Assembly (NCBI GenBank): GCA_001179505.1
Contig: CDMY01000263.1
Span: forward strand, 72,208-136,207
DNA from: Vitrella brassicaformis
Lineage: Eukaryota; Sar; Vitrellaceae
Direction of reading: 5' to 3'
DNA length: 64,000 nt
In this document: piece by piece, positions 37,754 through 59,845 of the stretch
Numbering within the stretch: position 1 is the stretch's first letter
How the letters are laid out: each line of letters opens with the position of its first letter
The notes under the pieces: generated by a model
What the model saw: the letters and a program-made list of their open reading frames with translations, nothing else
Databases searched by the model: none
What the model was told of the DNA's origin: nothing
Position numbers and translations under genes: made by a program

Positions 37754-38450
37754 TAGAGACATCATCGGGGCTTTTCGTCCACGTTATGTTCATCGGCCTG
37801 TTTGTCTTTTGTCATTTCCTGACTGCGTTTCACATGAATGACGCCCACGGGGACGACGAGGCGTGCATTAATTGCCCGGTTTGGTACGGTGTGTACATAG
37901 CGGTGTGGTGATCATCGTGGGACGGTGCATGATGACATTCGTCTTATTTGCCCTCAAGTCTCTCCAGCAAATCACCTGTCAACTTGAGCAATGTCGTGGT
38001 GCACACAGCAATGGGCTGAAGGCAGGTTGACAGGAGGCGCCAGAGGTCATTGGAGTTTGTAAGGCCAGGGTGGAGCGTTTGGCGTCGAGTGTGCCGACGC
38101 AGCAAACCAGGAAAGTGTTGCAAAGCAGCAAAGCCATCATATTCCTGTATTACTATTTCCTCCTTGGGAATAAAAGGACGGTGGTGGTGCACGCTTGACC
38201 GCTTGAGGCGATTATTATATGACGTGCCATGGAGAGAGGAACCGCGTGAGAATCCATGGTGACTTGCTTCGGTGTTTGCGTATTTGTGGTGGTGTGGTGG
38301 GCATGTGCGCTCCATGAATGCCCTGTACGAGCCTCTTCATTCATCCCTGCAGCTGCAGCACCGCCCATCAGGAGCAGCTCACATCGGCACATCCGATCAG
38401 CCATCACGCGACGCGAAGCGCTGAAGCCCAAGCCGTCCAGTCGAGGCTCA
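37754..38450. other. Intergenic region between two plus-strand unknown genes
   Basis: About 700 bases with no gene I can support on either strand. It should include the 3' end of the upstream gene and the promoter of the next. Confidence 0.45.
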
Positions 38451-39758
38451 ATGACCGCACAGGAGTTGACAGGCCCTCTCTGGGTGAAGCAGAGGTTTGC
38501 GGAGTTTGCGAAGCTCTGTGCGAGATCTGGTGGGCAAGGTGAGATCTGGTGGGCAGGCAGCACCAGTTGGAGTGAACAGAAGTCCCCTCCGAAGCACCCA
38601 GACGACAAGGTGCGGTATTTGTGGAAGCTGGCTCACACCATGTCGTACCCTCCCCCCTCTCTTTCTCTCTCGCTGTGTGTCTGTGTTTGTGTGTGTGTAT
38701 TTCCTGACTGGATCAGGCGCCACAGCTTCATGTCGACGCTTCTGTGTCAAGACCTCGAGTCACGAGGTCGGAGGTGGTCAGGGCCAACCGAGAAAAGCCG
38801 CTGCCGAAGGTCGTGGTGCCGCCGGAGCTGCGTCAGTACATCCATGATGCCGCAGTTGACCCATACTTGATCGATGACACGTGAGTGGGTCAGTGGGCAG
38901 GTGCACTGGTATGTCATGTGTGTGGTGCGGTTGGCGTCCGTGTGATTGATAGGTATGGTAAATTGAGGTACCGGCAGTGGACAGTCACTCACGAGGGCTA
39001 TTTCTTCTGGCCCTTGGTAGGCATTGATTGCAGTCAGGCAGACTGATGACAGACAGACAGACAGACAGATCCACACACAGACGCGTGCCTGGCCATATCA
39101 TACATACATCATACGTGTGTGTGTGTCTGTTCGTCACTGACTCACTTACTTACTGACCGTCATTCATTCATGTCATGCAGATACATGAGTTGGTGCGTCA
39201 GACCGAGTGGCGTGTCGTCGTGTGGTGTGCTGACGGACCTGATGACAAACGCGACGTCGATATCGAATACGGAACGGCTGACGAGTACAACCTGTTTCTC
39301 ATTGAGAAGGATGGCCTCAACGTCTCCCTCGACATCGACAGCGATCGGTAAGCGACCGCAGCGCATTCGCCTTCACATATATGTATCGATTTATGCCACA
39401 TTCATTCCATGCGTCTGCCAGGAACTTCAAGTTCGACGGGACGTTGTTTGCCGTTCTGAAGGGTATCGTTGGATGTCGCAAGGGTTGGGCCGACCTCCGA
39501 TGGCTCGTGCGTCTCCACGGCATCAAGCAGTGTGCCAGTGTTGTCGGCAAGAGGTGGCGCTTTTACTACTACGACCAAGAGACGGACGAGTTCATGAAGT
39601 CTATGAATGATGTCCTGCTGACCCCACGGACTGGGCCCAGAGGGATTGGCGCCCAGAGGGTTATCGACTATATTCTAGACCGCCTCGAGCACCCACACAA
39701 CGTGAAACAAGAGCCTGACGGACCTGGCATGGCGAGTAAGTATGGCGTGACTCACTGA
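38451..39758 (+). CDS. Hypothetical protein, about 296 aa (5 exons)
   Basis: Not recognised. The ATG at 38451 starts MTAQELTGPLWVKQRFAEF. Exons 38451-38609, 38717-38880, 38953-39016, 39181-39347 and 39422-39758 are in consistent phase. The product has a basic, Pro-rich middle (REKPLPKVVVPPELRQYI), then YGKLRYRQWTVTHEGYFFWP, EWRVVVWCADGPDDKRDVDI and a C-terminal part rich in Trp, Tyr and Arg (KGWADLRWLVRLHGIKQC, KRWRFYYYDQETDEF). No signal peptide or membrane helix. A GTAAGT at 39734 just before the stop could be a donor, so a further exon is possible. In the first exon a 17-base direct repeat (GAGATCTGGTGGGCA) occurs twice around 38520-38556. Confidence 0.6.
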
Positions 39759-40160
39759 CCCTCAAGATAGACAACAGGCAGGCCGTCTGGTAGGTGGGTG
39801 GGTGATTGTTTTGTGCATGTATGTACATAAATGGGGGGTGGCTAGGTCGGCCAAAAGGAAGGAAGAAAGGAGCAGGAAGCCGGTCGGCAGGGTGTTGCTG
39901 CCGGTCGTGTTGAGATGAAGGGACGAGTTTACCGAATTTACAGTACGGCCAGGGCAGCCCTCCTTCCGCGGCGAGAGGATGCGAAGGATACGTATATGGA
40001 TGGATGGATGACTTCTCGTCGTAACGCACACACGAACAATCAAACAACTCACAGATCCACGGTGCACAAGGCACATGCACAGCTGACACGTACACTTGGG
40101 TAGTGGCACTGCCTCATGTGCCACCCATCCCATCCCTCCACCATCCATCCATAGCCTCCT
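39759..40160. other. Convergent intergenic region
   Basis: Lies between the stop codons of a plus-strand unknown gene and the OTU deubiquitinase gene. Only short repeats (ATGG, CCATCC) are seen. Confidence 0.5.
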
Positions 40161-42022
40161 TCATGTAGCAACTTGGGAGGGCAAGACAGAATTGTAGTGC
40201 TCACCTGAAAGCGAAAAACAGACCAACAGACAAAACAGAGACAACCGTGGCGGCGTGTGCACATCCATGTCCGTCCCTCCGTCCGGTTGTGTGTGTGCGT
40301 GTGTCTAATCTGTCTGCATGGAGTATGTCAGTACCCACCCACCCACCCAATGCGAATAGATGTCTGTGGTATGAGACCCTGAGGGGCTGTGTGCGGCCCC
40401 CGTCGATGAGGTCCTCCCCGTAGGTGATACTAGGCTTGTCGATGCCACAGTACACCCTGATAGGCAGCCGCATGGCCTCGCTCAGCGCTCGCAGCTCCAG
40501 GTCACCGCCCCAAGCAGCCGTCTCCGCCACCTCATCGCAGTAACGCTCGAAAGATGCTGCCATACAATGCAAACCACACCACACAGCCATTGTGATAAAT
40601 GGACCGACGTATGCCGTGCGCTACGCTTATTTGTGGAGTACAGTACGTCTGCCGTTCCTTGCGACATACATGCATACATACATACCATCGTCGGTCAGAT
40701 TGTCGTCCATAAAGGGCAGGAATTCGTCCCTGTGCTTCCGGATGTAGTCTGCGGCCATCCGCCGGAGTTGCACGTGTGTGTAGGCCTGGTCTGCCCCCCC
40801 GCCCACCCCGATCCCCTCTCCGCCCGACACACTCCCCTGGTACAGCCGCAGCTGGTGCTCCAGGGCTCTGATATATGAACCAACCAAGAACAAGCACACA
40901 CACACACATAAGGCAGGAAGGAAGACGATGAGAGGAGGGCTGGTCGAATACCTACCTACTTACCTGTAGAGGCAGTTTCCATCTGAGGGTATGTTGTGTA
41001 TGGCAAGTGCCTCCATCTGCAGCTGCTTGACAATGGCATCCATCTCCAACGCACCTAAGTCGTCGCAACCTGCATAAAATCCATCCATCCATCCGTTGTG
41101 GACGGCAGACAGAGTGCTTAGTGTATTGACGGCAGGCAAGGCATGGCATGGCATGGTGGGGGTGAGCGAGGTAGGTAGGCAGGGGCGGCCACTCAGAGAG
41201 AAGATTAGCAAAGTGGTCTTCTCGTCAAGTAAGTGCGAGGCACACACCTTCAGGCTACACCAAACTGACTCTCATCCTCGGAGCCCTCCCCTCGCCCTCG
41301 CTCACGGCAGTCAGGTATCTACCTGACTCCATGTCTGCCTGTCTGCCTGCCTGCCTGCCTGCCTGTCCGCCCGGTCTACCTCTCTGTCACTCTCGTCTCA
41401 GATATCCCGTTCTGAAGCTGGCTTGTCGCGTGAACCGTCCATCCACCCACCTGCGACGGATGCGAGTATTTCGTTCCTCTTATCCTGTTCCCGCTGCTGC
41501 TTCCTCTGCCTCTTCTTCTGTGCCTTGGAAATCTCCCCAGACCCATACACAAACTTCCCTTTCTCGCCATCAGTCCCTTCCGCTTCTGCAGCCGCCGACG
41601 GCTCATCCGACCCCATATCCCCCGCAACGGGGGTCGCTGCTGATGCCCCACATGTGGGGCTGTTCTTGTCGGTGTGGTTGGGCGGGTCCGGCACCCCATT
41701 GGACGGGTGGTGGGGGGGCTGTGAGGCGTTGGAGTTGAGCTCCTCAGCATGGCGCCTTAGCATCTGCGCTTCCAGCTCCCTATACGTGGCATCCACCTCT
41801 CGTTTCTCCGCCTTGCTCTTGAGCTTCGAAGTCTCACGCTTCTGCCTGTCACGCAACTCCTGCTCACATACGTACCACACATGGTGCACCCACAGGCAGA
41901 ACTTGGTCGCCGTGCTGTCGATCTGATGTCAGTCGTCAATGGCGGACCTTGAGCTCTCTCTTCTGCCTCTGGGTGGTCCTGCCCACATTCCTTGATGCTC
42001 CGTCATCGTCAGATGACGACAT
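40161..42022 (-). CDS. OTU-domain deubiquitinase, OTUD6 type
   Basis: Cysteine protease that removes ubiquitin. Six exons (42022-41948, 41859-41451, 41069-40964, 40867-40686, 40556-40347, 40204-40161) in consistent phase give 341 residues, close to OTUD6B. An N-terminal charged coiled coil (ELRDRQKRETSKLKSKAEKR) and a lysine-rich KAQKKRQRKQQREQDKR stretch match the OTUD6 N-terminus. The catalytic core has NIPSDGNCLYRALEHQL with the Asp and nucleophilic Cys. The last exon supplies GEHYNSVLPS with the catalytic His. The active site is therefore complete. The ATG at 42022 (MSSSDDDGASRNVGRTTQRQ) is the first in frame. Divergent from the CHD gene across 548 bases. Confidence 0.94.
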
Positions 42023-42570
42023 GACATCAGCCTCGTGCCACTCGCCGCGGGACCAAAAGAATAAAGCCTACAGAGAAGTATGCGCCGTGTGTGCCTGCGT
42101 TGCGTGAAAGAGCGGAGGGAGGGTCTAAACCTCAGTCGATCGTAGGTCGATCCGGGGAAGGAGCCGCGTAGCTAGAAGCACGAGAGAAGCAGCGGGTGTG
42201 GGAGTGTCTGGCGGACATCGGCAAAGCACGGACGCATCTCGGACGCATCTCGGACGTGAATTTTCCATTCGGTGAGTTGCGCACACTGACGGATGTGTGC
42301 TTGTGCAGCATCTGGCCATCATCAGTTGTCGTCTGCTTGTGTGCCTTGCAGCTCTGGATGGCCATGGCTGGAGGCCTGGACAGGACACTAGCGTCCTCTT
42401 GATCAGTTGCAGGTAGTGACACACCGGCCAAGTGACCATTCGAGATGGCTGTGTGCACGGCAGGTGGCTGTCGGCTCTGTGAGTAATTCTGGTCCACCGC
42501 TAAGGTTGGTCGTCGGGTCGGCTGTTGTCGTCATCCATCCAGTCATTCATCTGGTTGACCATCAAGCGAG
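42023..42570. promoter_or_regulatory. Divergent promoter region OTUD6 / CHD
   Basis: 548 bases between two outward-facing starts. It contains CATCTCGGACG direct repeats (about 42232-42256, two near-identical 11-base units) and no supported gene. Confidence 0.5.
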
Positions 42571-51897
<9,327 letters not shown>

Positions 51898-52114
51898 CAG
51901 CCAGGCAGGCGGGATGGATGTGGATGCAATTAACTAAGGTGATGCAACGAACAAGTCGGGACACGCTAGTGCGGCGTCTGTCTCTGTCTGTCCATCTTTA
52001 TACATGGCTGGATGCTATGCACGCGCATATGCATATCTATGATCGAGTAGACAGTGTGTACACGTGACATGACAATAATTTGTGAGATCCGTCGACGTCT
52101 CCCTGTGTAAATGC
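51898..52114. other. Short spacer between CHD and CFAP52-like genes
   Basis: 217 bases between a stop codon and the next start on the same strand. It must hold the CHD 3' end and the next promoter. No motif stands out. Confidence 0.5.
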
Positions 52115-55100
52115 ATGCGAGAAATGGGGGCGTCTCACAGGGCGGTCGTGGAAGCGGCGATGGAGTTGGAGAGGGTAGCAGGGTGGAATGCGCGACCCCG
52201 GTGGCCGGTGGCAGCCGATCCACGCAATGGCACAGCCTATGCCGTCGGCGTGTAAGTACTGACTGGACAGGGGATGTCATACATACACTCCCACCACGCA
52301 TATGAGTGTGCATTAAATTTCGTTGCTTTATCTGTCTTCACGGCAGCGGCGCTGTCGTCGTGTACAGCTACAATGGCACCGAACAAGTGAGCTGACCAGA
52401 GAAAGACAAGGGTCACCATCTTTTTCTTTATTGGCTGCAGGTGTCGTACGAGGGTCACGATGACATGGTGTCTTGTCTTGCCTTCGCTCACGGCACCCAT
52501 GACCCTGACAAGGCCTTGCTGGCCTCGGGGCAGGTCGGAGCCAATGCAGACGTCATCGTGTGGACTGTGGGCGCACCCGACAAGAGAGACGACCATCCGC
52601 CACTCAAATACAGATTCAGGTAGCGTGAGGGATCTGACGATGTGACTGGGGAGGAAGGAAGGCTTGGCACTTGTCAACAGAGAGATTCATGGACCGTCTG
52701 GCCACTACCGATGTATGTATGTATGTCAGTGAGCACGACGGCGGCATCCGTGATTTGTGTTGGAGTCACGATGACAAGGTGTTGATGACGCTGGGCGAGG
52801 ATCAGCGGCTGTTCTTCTGGGACATGCAGACCGGTGGCATCGTGTGCTGGCTGCCGGCCCCCCCATGCACCGCAGTGGTTGCCTCGTGCGGCATTTCTGT
52901 CAGGGACGTCAAGGGCAGGGTGCTGCCGGCCATGTACCAGTTTGCCGTGTGCGGGGGCAGGACTGTCGACTTCATCTCTCTCAAAAAACCTACCGGCGCT
53001 GCAGAGAGGTTCGACGTCGCCGGCTCCCAGAAACGGGAATGGCTCTCTCTGGTACGTGGATGGGATGGCCCACTGTCTAACCCGGGTAGAACAGGGAGGG
53101 GGGAGCAGATAGCGAGAAAGAGAGACCCTGTATATCATTCACGCCTTGATGAATGCAATTAAGCTGCCAATGCAATGCATGGGCTCCACACCCACGACCG
53201 GAGGAGCTCCTCCCTCGGGGCAGCCCAACCTGTGTTGTTTGTCAAACATGTGTGTAGGCGTTTGATGCGTCGGGAGAGTTGCTGTTTGCGGGTTCGCAGT
53301 CGGGAGACATCCATGTCGTTCTGGTCAAGACACGAGCCCTACTCTACTCAGTGTCCGTCTGCTCCAGGGGTACGGATGTGCGTACTTACGGAGGGGACAG
53401 AGAAATGCTCACCCAAATCGGCTTCACTTCAAACATACTCACTCCGTGCGTCTGTCTGTTTCTCTGCCATACATGACATGCATCCATCAGGTGTCCGCAG
53501 TCTGGTGGCTATGCCCACTGACAAATTGCTGTGCGGGGGAGGAGACGGGTGAGTGGGGTCAGTGGGTGGATGGGCGGGTGGGTGGGGCAATGTCAGTCAA
53601 TCATCGGGCCGGGCCGCAGACAGCGGCTGGTCGACTCGACTGGCAGCATATATATAACCAATTGCTCCCTCTCTCACTCAGTCACCTACCTACCGTTCGT
53701 CTGTGTGCATTCATTCGTTCATTGTTCGATGTTTTGATGTGATGTGTGTGTGTTGCAATGCATGTGCAGTTCGTTGACGATGCTGACGATAATGCCGGAG
53801 GACGTCCAGCTGAAGGAAGAGTCCCATATGATGGTCAGCGACACAGCGGCCGTCGTCCACATCGAGGGCAGGCAGGACCCAAGTCCCGGCCTCCAGGTGG
53901 TGCTGGTGGCATGCTCGGATGGCACCATATCCTCCCTATTACTGCCCGCATTCAGGCAGACAAGTAACTACCAGGCACACAGATGAAATGGACCACTTGG
54001 ATGGCGTCGCGTCGTGTATTCACTTCTGCAGTCGTATCTCATGCTTTGGGTGAGAGCAACGGCCGTGCGTGTGGTGTGACGGGCATGTGCTTCGGCGCCG
54101 AACCCGACAAGGTGTGGACATCCGATGACGGCGGCCTCCTCACACTGTGGGAGCTGCCCACTTTTGAGAAGAAGATGATTATCCAGATGAGGGGGTCCGG
54201 CAAGAAGTCATCGTGCGCCACCCTCAAGGCCGTGCCCCCGTTGCACAGCGGCAGGTCTGGCGTGCTGGATAGCGACAGCAGCGACTTGTACCCCACGGCC
54301 ATCGCTGCTGCCCCCAACTCGTGTGTGGTGGCCTCTGGCTATAACGAAGGAACCGTCCGCATGTTTGACTGCCGGCCTGAGACCGTCGGGAGAAGGGAGC
54401 TGTGGCACCTGGATCGCATCACCAACGGGGCCGTTGCCAGCATCGCTGTCGCCGCCAACAACAGATTCACGTGAGTCAGCCAGCCAAGGGGGCCAGCCAG
54501 GCCGGGCCGGGGGGCCGTGTGTGATGTGATTCGGTGGGTGGACATCTTTGTATGTTTGTTCATATGGGCGCGGTTGCAGGATGGCTGGTTCGTCTGACGG
54601 CACCATCAATGTCATCGAAACCAAAACTAGGACTGTCATCAGCACACTGCGAGAACAACCGTACGTAAGCCACACATTGAGTGGAGTTATGTAGAGAAGC
54701 AGCCAGCAAGCGATGACGAGAGACAAGAGCCGACAAGACAAGACAAGATGTGTGTGTCTCTCGTGTCTTGTCTGTGTTTGTCAGGAAGTTGCGGTGTGCG
54801 GTGCTGTTCAATGGTGACAGCTGCGTGGCGTGTGTGGGTGGTGCTTCGCTGCTGGTGTATGATCTCCGCAGCGAGAGGAGGGTCGCCTCACATCACATGC
54901 GAGACGGTCCGTGGGGGAGGGAGGGAGGGACGAGAGGGAGGGTCGACCACAGCACACCCCTGGATGGGATGGGTGTCTGACGTACTGGCTGATTGTGCCA
55001 TCCATCCATCCATCCATCCATCGACGCAGGTAACTTCTGGTCGTGCTGTGCCAGGGACGGCCCCGAGAACCCCTTGATCGCAACCTCGTCGCAGGTCAAT

Positions 55101-55495
55101 CAATATAGTAAACTAAACGCACCCAGTGGGCATGAATTGAATCTTGTCTGGCTGTTATCGATTTCTCGTCCGTCCATTCCTTCGTCTGTCGGTCCGTCCT
55201 GCAGGGGGGTAAGTTAGAGGTGTTTGACATGCGGGACGGCTTGCGTCCCTGCCGAGAGTTCCAGTCGGCGAGTGAGACATACGCGGTGGACGTCTCGCCG
55301 TCCCGGGATCTCCTGTGCGGGGCGGCGGGGAGGGGGGAGGTCAACCTATGGAGCATCGCCTCAGGCGCCCTGCTCGAGACCAAGACACATGATTGCGCTG
55401 CTGATGTGGCCGGGCTGCAATTCGCAGCCGACGGAAAACAAGCTGTCATGGCGGGCGGGGGGACCATAGCATGCTATAATGTCTTCGCTTCATAG
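52115..55495 (+). CDS. WD40 protein, CFAP52/WDR16-like
   Basis: CFAP52 is an axonemal WD40 protein of motile cilia. The first in-frame ATG is at 52115 (MREMGASHRAVVEAAMELER), with another at 52124. Exons encode successive blades: AYAVGV..GAVVVYSYNGTEQ, VSYEGHDDMVSCLAF...LLASGQVGANADVIVW (52441-52620), EHDGGIRDLCWSHDDKVLMT with LGEDQRLFFWDMQTGG (52731 onward). Later blades are FDASGELLFAGSQSGDIHVV, VRSLVAMPTDKLLCGGGDG, VWTSDDGGLLTLWELP (54050-54470), MAGSSDGTINVIETKTRTV and VDVSPSRDLLCGAAGRGEV, with the stop at 55495. ASGQVG..ADVIVW with the following EHDGGIRDL is the CFAP52-like region; other WD40 families are less likely but not excluded. Same strand as the flanking CHD and coiled-coil genes; RSPH9 nearby supports a ciliary setting. 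Confidence 0.78.
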
Positions 55496-55666
55496 ACCCG
55501 TGTGTAACCATCTAGCATGCTATCAAAGCAGACACTCGCTGGAATCAAACAATGACTGCCAATCATGGCAGAGTCGCAATGAGACGGGGGGGCACCTGGG
55601 GGCGCGAGACGGAGAGGGGCACCCGCAAGCCCGCAGTGCAGCAAACCTGCTGAGGTTGAGGGGAGA
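55496..55666. other. Short spacer between WD40 and coiled-coil genes
   Basis: 171 bases between a stop and the next start on the same strand. Nothing recognisable is seen. Confidence 0.45.
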
Positions 55667-57184
55667 ATGATGTTTTCTGGAGGTTTGTCTTCGGGTGGGT
55701 CTCCTCGTGGTGTGTCTCGCGAGGACGACAGCACGCGTCGAGGTCTGGAGGAGAAGATGAGAGGCCTCATGGACGAACTCAAAGATATGCATAGGAAAAA
55801 GGAAGAGGTACTCACGCACCTGCATACCCACGGGCACGTTCCTCCGACGCCCGGCCCGGCAACCATCCACGCGCCGGATGCTCTCTGTCTCCCTCTCTGT
55901 CTGTCTGTCTGCCTGTCTTTGCAATGGGCCGCCAACGGCAGGCTGACAGGAATGCGCGCAACGTCCGTTCCGATTTGGACAGCTCCATCCAGAGATACAA
56001 GCGAGACATCCAACAGGGGGTAAACGGTGGGTGGAGACAAATCATGGTCTGTCTGTCTGTCCCTGTGTAGGGTGAGATTCAGAAGGCCGGTGCTTCGTTG
56101 GATCTCCAGATACATCAGGCCCTGCGCACCATGGACCAGCTGTACCAAGACTTCGACGCTGCATCGGTCAGAAAGCGAAATCTGTTCCGGTCGGCTGGCT
56201 GTGCACTGCATGCCTCGATTGATTGCAGAAGGAGAACGCAGACCTGCAGTCACAGCTGGCGGGCCTCAAGTTACAGGTACGTACACACACACACACACTC
56301 AACTGGCGTCTGTCAGGCCTGTCGATCTGTTTTTCTGTCTGCATGGACCGGATGTGTTGATTCAGTTGAGGCAGGAGGCCGTCTTGTGTGTCCATCGTCA
56401 AGGCAAGCAGCTGGAGGGCGAGGTGGCCAACACCACAAACATGGTCAAGAGGCTGGAGGAGGACAACGCACTCGCACGGGGGGAACTCAAGGCCCTGTTA
56501 ATGGAATTGAATGAGTCCCAGCGGAAGAAGCGATCGTTGCCACAGGAGCTGGAGGCCAGTTCATCTTTTCTATCGGGCCGCTTCACCTCCCTCGGTTCGA
56601 CCATAGCCGACACTCGGCATAAGATCAAGGACAGGCGACAGGAGGTGGACGCCACCAGGGGGCGCATAGCACAACTCAAAGACACCCTCCGGAGACACGC
56701 CAAGGACCACCGGCGGGAGATGCATCAGCAGGCTGCCCGGAGCAAGTGTCAGCAGAGACTGGAAGTCAGTGTGGCTCGCGAGGGTGAGCAGAACGCCAAC
56801 CTGAGGGCGGCACTGGAGGCCTGCCGTGCTGACTTGGACAGGATCATGGCCGACGTCAACAAGGGCCTCGCGGCACCCGCAGCCACCTCTTCACCTCAGC
56901 ATCAGCAGCAGCATGGCGGTGATCGGGCCAAGCGTATGGGCCCGATCACGGCGAGGCTGATGCCAGCCAGTTGGCAGCCGCCTCAGATTCCTCGGCCTCC
57001 CTACCACGGCGTCAGGCTGCTGCCCCGTCCTCCACCGCCACTGGGTCTGTCGCAGACGTCAGTTGTCATGCCCCACACACCAGCACCAGCACCAGCAGCA
57101 GCAGCAGCAGCGATGTCCTACTCGCAGAGCATGCCTTTTCTTCCCCCGCCCCCCGTGCCACTACACACTGCCATGCACCAGTAG
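55667..57184 (+). CDS. Coiled-coil protein of unknown function
   Basis: Start ATG 55667 (MMFSGGLSSGGSPRGVSRED). Exons in order give MRGLMDELKDMHRKKEE, ADRNARNVRSDLDSSIQRYK, GEIQKAGASLDLQIHQALRT, KENADLQSQLAGLKLQ and a long last exon from 56367. That exon (LEGEVANTTNMVKRLEEDN, LKDTLRRHAKDHRREMHQQ) forms a heptad-rich coiled coil, then a Pro/Ala/Gln-rich tail with poly-Ala, ending PPPVPLHTAMHQ. There is no signal peptide or membrane segment. The architecture fits a cytoskeletal, flagellar or basal-body protein, and its position between CFAP52-like and RSPH9 genes agrees with that, but this is inference. Confidence 0.75.
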
Positions 57185-57923
57185 TACCGAGAGACACCCA
57201 TGGTAGGGCCGGCCGGCCTTATGCCCCGTTGATCGCATGGACAGCTTAGTGTGGTGCTTCATTGGTTCCTTAGAGGTGTGCGAGTGCAGTAGCTAGCCGT
57301 AGACTGACTGAATGACCATTTCATGGACCGACGGACGGATGCGGGCCGGTCGCGCGATCTATGCCGCTGGGCTGATGGATGGGTGGATGGATGGATGGGT
57401 TTTATCAGTGAATATATGGGTGTTTTGGCCGGGTATGGTGTGTTGGTTGATCCATTAATGAGTGAATGCATCAGGCAGGGCAGGCAACGAGCACATTCAT
57501 TGATCCACATACCATACGCGCACATGCCAGGGTCCGTCACTCATTCATTCGCTAAGCATCCATCCATCCATCCATGAATGAATGAATGAACGAATCAACC
57601 CACCTCATCTCATCTCATCTCATATCATCCCCCCCTGTCCTTCCCAACCCAACATCACATACATGGGCATGGCATGTATGGTATGGTATGTATGTATGTA
57701 TGGTGTGTATACATAGACAGACAGACAGGATATGATATATATGTACAAACCAGGCAGGGTGGGGGTGGTGTGGGATGCTCATCTCCTTTCTCACTCCTTC
57801 ACTCACCCCCCACCCGAGCATATCATATGCAGCTAGGTAGGTAACCTATCCGTATCTATCTGTCCGCTGGCAGCACTGCACTGCACCCATGTGTGTCTGT
57901 GGGTGGGTGTGTACTGAACTGGT
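57185..57923. repeat. Convergent intergenic region rich in short tandem repeats
   Basis: Contains ATGG runs (about 57376-57400), CATC and AATG runs (57558-57595), ATCTC runs (57605-57628), TATG/ATGG runs (57672-57705) and GACA. No coding frame or RNA is supported. Confidence 0.6.
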
Positions 57924-59512
57924 CTAGCAGAGTAGGAATGGCAGGTCCACCAGCTGTTCCCCCGTCCCGAAGTAGCATCCCCCGAAGAAGCGCGTGCACG
58001 GCTTGTGATACGCTACGTAACCTGACCAGGGAGGGAGGGAGAGAAAGAGGGACACACGGGCGGACAGATGAATGTGCGTCGGCTGGCTGGCCGGCTGACC
58101 TGGCCAGAGCAGGCTTCGGATGGTGACCGTTTCGCACGAGGGGTCCGCACGCAACGTCCAGCTACCTGCGCACCGCACACACAAATGCACATCACATGCA
58201 CACAATAGCGTCCACATAGATAGATCTACACGTATGGATTGTTTCTGTGTGAGTGAGTCCGTCCATGCATTGTAGACCATACATACCGATGGGCAGGTCG
58301 TCCTCGACGCCCTCGAGGAAGTCCGAGTGGAACTGCACGTCATCGCGACTCAACGCTCGAAGTTTCGCAACTGAACACACCCACACACCCACACACACAC
58401 TCGTGCAGATGAGATGGCTAAGTGGTAGTGAGAGTATGTGTGTTGTGTGGGTGCATTCATTCGTACATACCGTCGTGCGGGGGTCTGAAGTGCACCCATG
58501 ACTCCAACTCCATCGCATCCTTGAACGACAAACCTGATTGATTCGATTGGTGCGGTGCACAGCACAGAAGGACACAGACAGAGGTGGATGGATGGACGGA
58601 CGGACGGACGGACGGATAGATGGATACACACGCGGACACACACAACACAACACACCACACCTCTCGCACCCACAGACTGATTCATCCCCCTCTCTCTTCC
58701 ACCCATCTACGTATCAGGACGTCACGCTTCCGGGTACGGTACCTTTGAATGCGAAGTTGCCGATGATTTTGTGTGAGTCCAGGACGGCATGGCTGCCCTT
58801 GGGGACGACAGCCGTGGCGTTGTCGATCTGTCGCACGACGTGGCTGAGGCGGTGCACCTCCCGCACCTTCATGGGGGGCGGCGGGGCGCCCTCCTCGCCC
58901 TCCCCGCCCCCCTCCGCTGCTACCTCTTCCTCCTCATCTGCATGGTGCACACACATACACACACATACACACACAACACACCGGGAGGGACAGATAGGCC
59001 GTGTGTGTGCGTATCATGTGTGTATGCATACCTCCAGGTTTTTTGCCCAGCAGTCGGTCCGGCGTGCCGAAGAAGGGCCCCCGCGCCTCAGCACTATCGA
59101 TGAGCTTGGACACCTCACCATCCACACCAGGCAACTCGGCAAAGTCGAAACTCGGACCACTGCGTACACACAAGGACAGACAGACAGACAAACACGACAC
59201 CCACACACATGCCGTCCCGAGCACCCACGACGGCATCAGCCATCACTGCGTTGGTTCTATCTATGTATCTGACCTCCAGTAGAATTTCTTGGTGGGAAAG
59301 GCGGCGAGTCCCTCCTGCAGGGCGGCAGCGATGTAGTAGTCGTTGCCAGCGGTGAGGATCTTGCCCCAGAAGTACAGCTGGCGAAGGTTTTGCTGCTGCT
59401 GCAGCTTGACCAGGGCCACCTTCAGACAGGCCTTCTCGTGCACATTGAGGACGATGCCCACTCCATGGCTCGCCAGCTGGTCAAGGCCGTACTCAAACTC
59501 TGCTAACTCCAT
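57924..59512 (-). CDS. RSPH9: Radial spoke head protein 9 homolog
   Basis: Component of the radial spoke head that links the central pair to outer doublets in motile cilia. Seven exons (59512-59274, 59159-59032, 58937-58743, 58533-58471, 58370-58287, 58165-58100, 58021-57924) with consistent phases encode 290 residues, against about 276 in human RSPH9. Conserved marks: LYFWGKILTAGNDYYIA in exon 1, REVHRLSHVVRQIDNATAVV and PKGSHAVL in exon 3, SWVHFRPPHD, FLEGVEDDLPIGSWTLRA, IRSLLWPGYVAYHKP and the terminal GTGEQLVDLPFLL. An acidic and Pro insertion (DEEEEVAAEGGGEGEEGAPP) is extra. The frame upstream of 59512 has no ATG. A 21-bp element shared with the next gene lies about 88 bases upstream of the start. 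Confidence 0.95.
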
Positions 59513-59845
59513 CGTTACCAACACCGGGAATACTGCGACTCTGCGAAATGCTACTCTCTCTGAATGCTGTCCAGTCAGAGGAGGGAGGGGCGGCTTTTCG
59601 CAGCGGTTTCAGGGAGCACCCTAGCGGCTTTTGCTCGCGAAGCGTTTACCACACGTGCAATGGGGCTATGGCGTTCGTCAATCAAGTGTAAGGTTGAGAG
59701 TCTTTCGTGCCAGGGACAACACATCGTTTTCTACACTAGACAACTCACGATTGGTCCAAATAACAACATGAGGCAATGAGTGCAGCTCCTAACAAGGGCG
59801 AGATGCAGCATGGGATGCCGTTTATACCGGATACAATAGTCGTGT
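59513..59845. promoter_or_regulatory. Promoter region of RSPH9
   Basis: Lies between the RSPH9 start and the dephospho-CoA kinase stop, both minus strand. It contains the shared 21-bp element (59600-59620) flanked by two GGCTTTT(C/G)-type sequences (about 59592 and 59626). No gene is seen. Confidence 0.55.
59600..59620 (-). promoter_or_regulatory. Shared 21-bp upstream element, copy 1
   Basis: Identical to 61022-61042 (core CGGTTTCAGGGAGCACC on the plus strand). Lies 88 bases upstream of the RSPH9 ATG, in the same orientation relative to the gene as copy 2. Confidence 0.6.
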
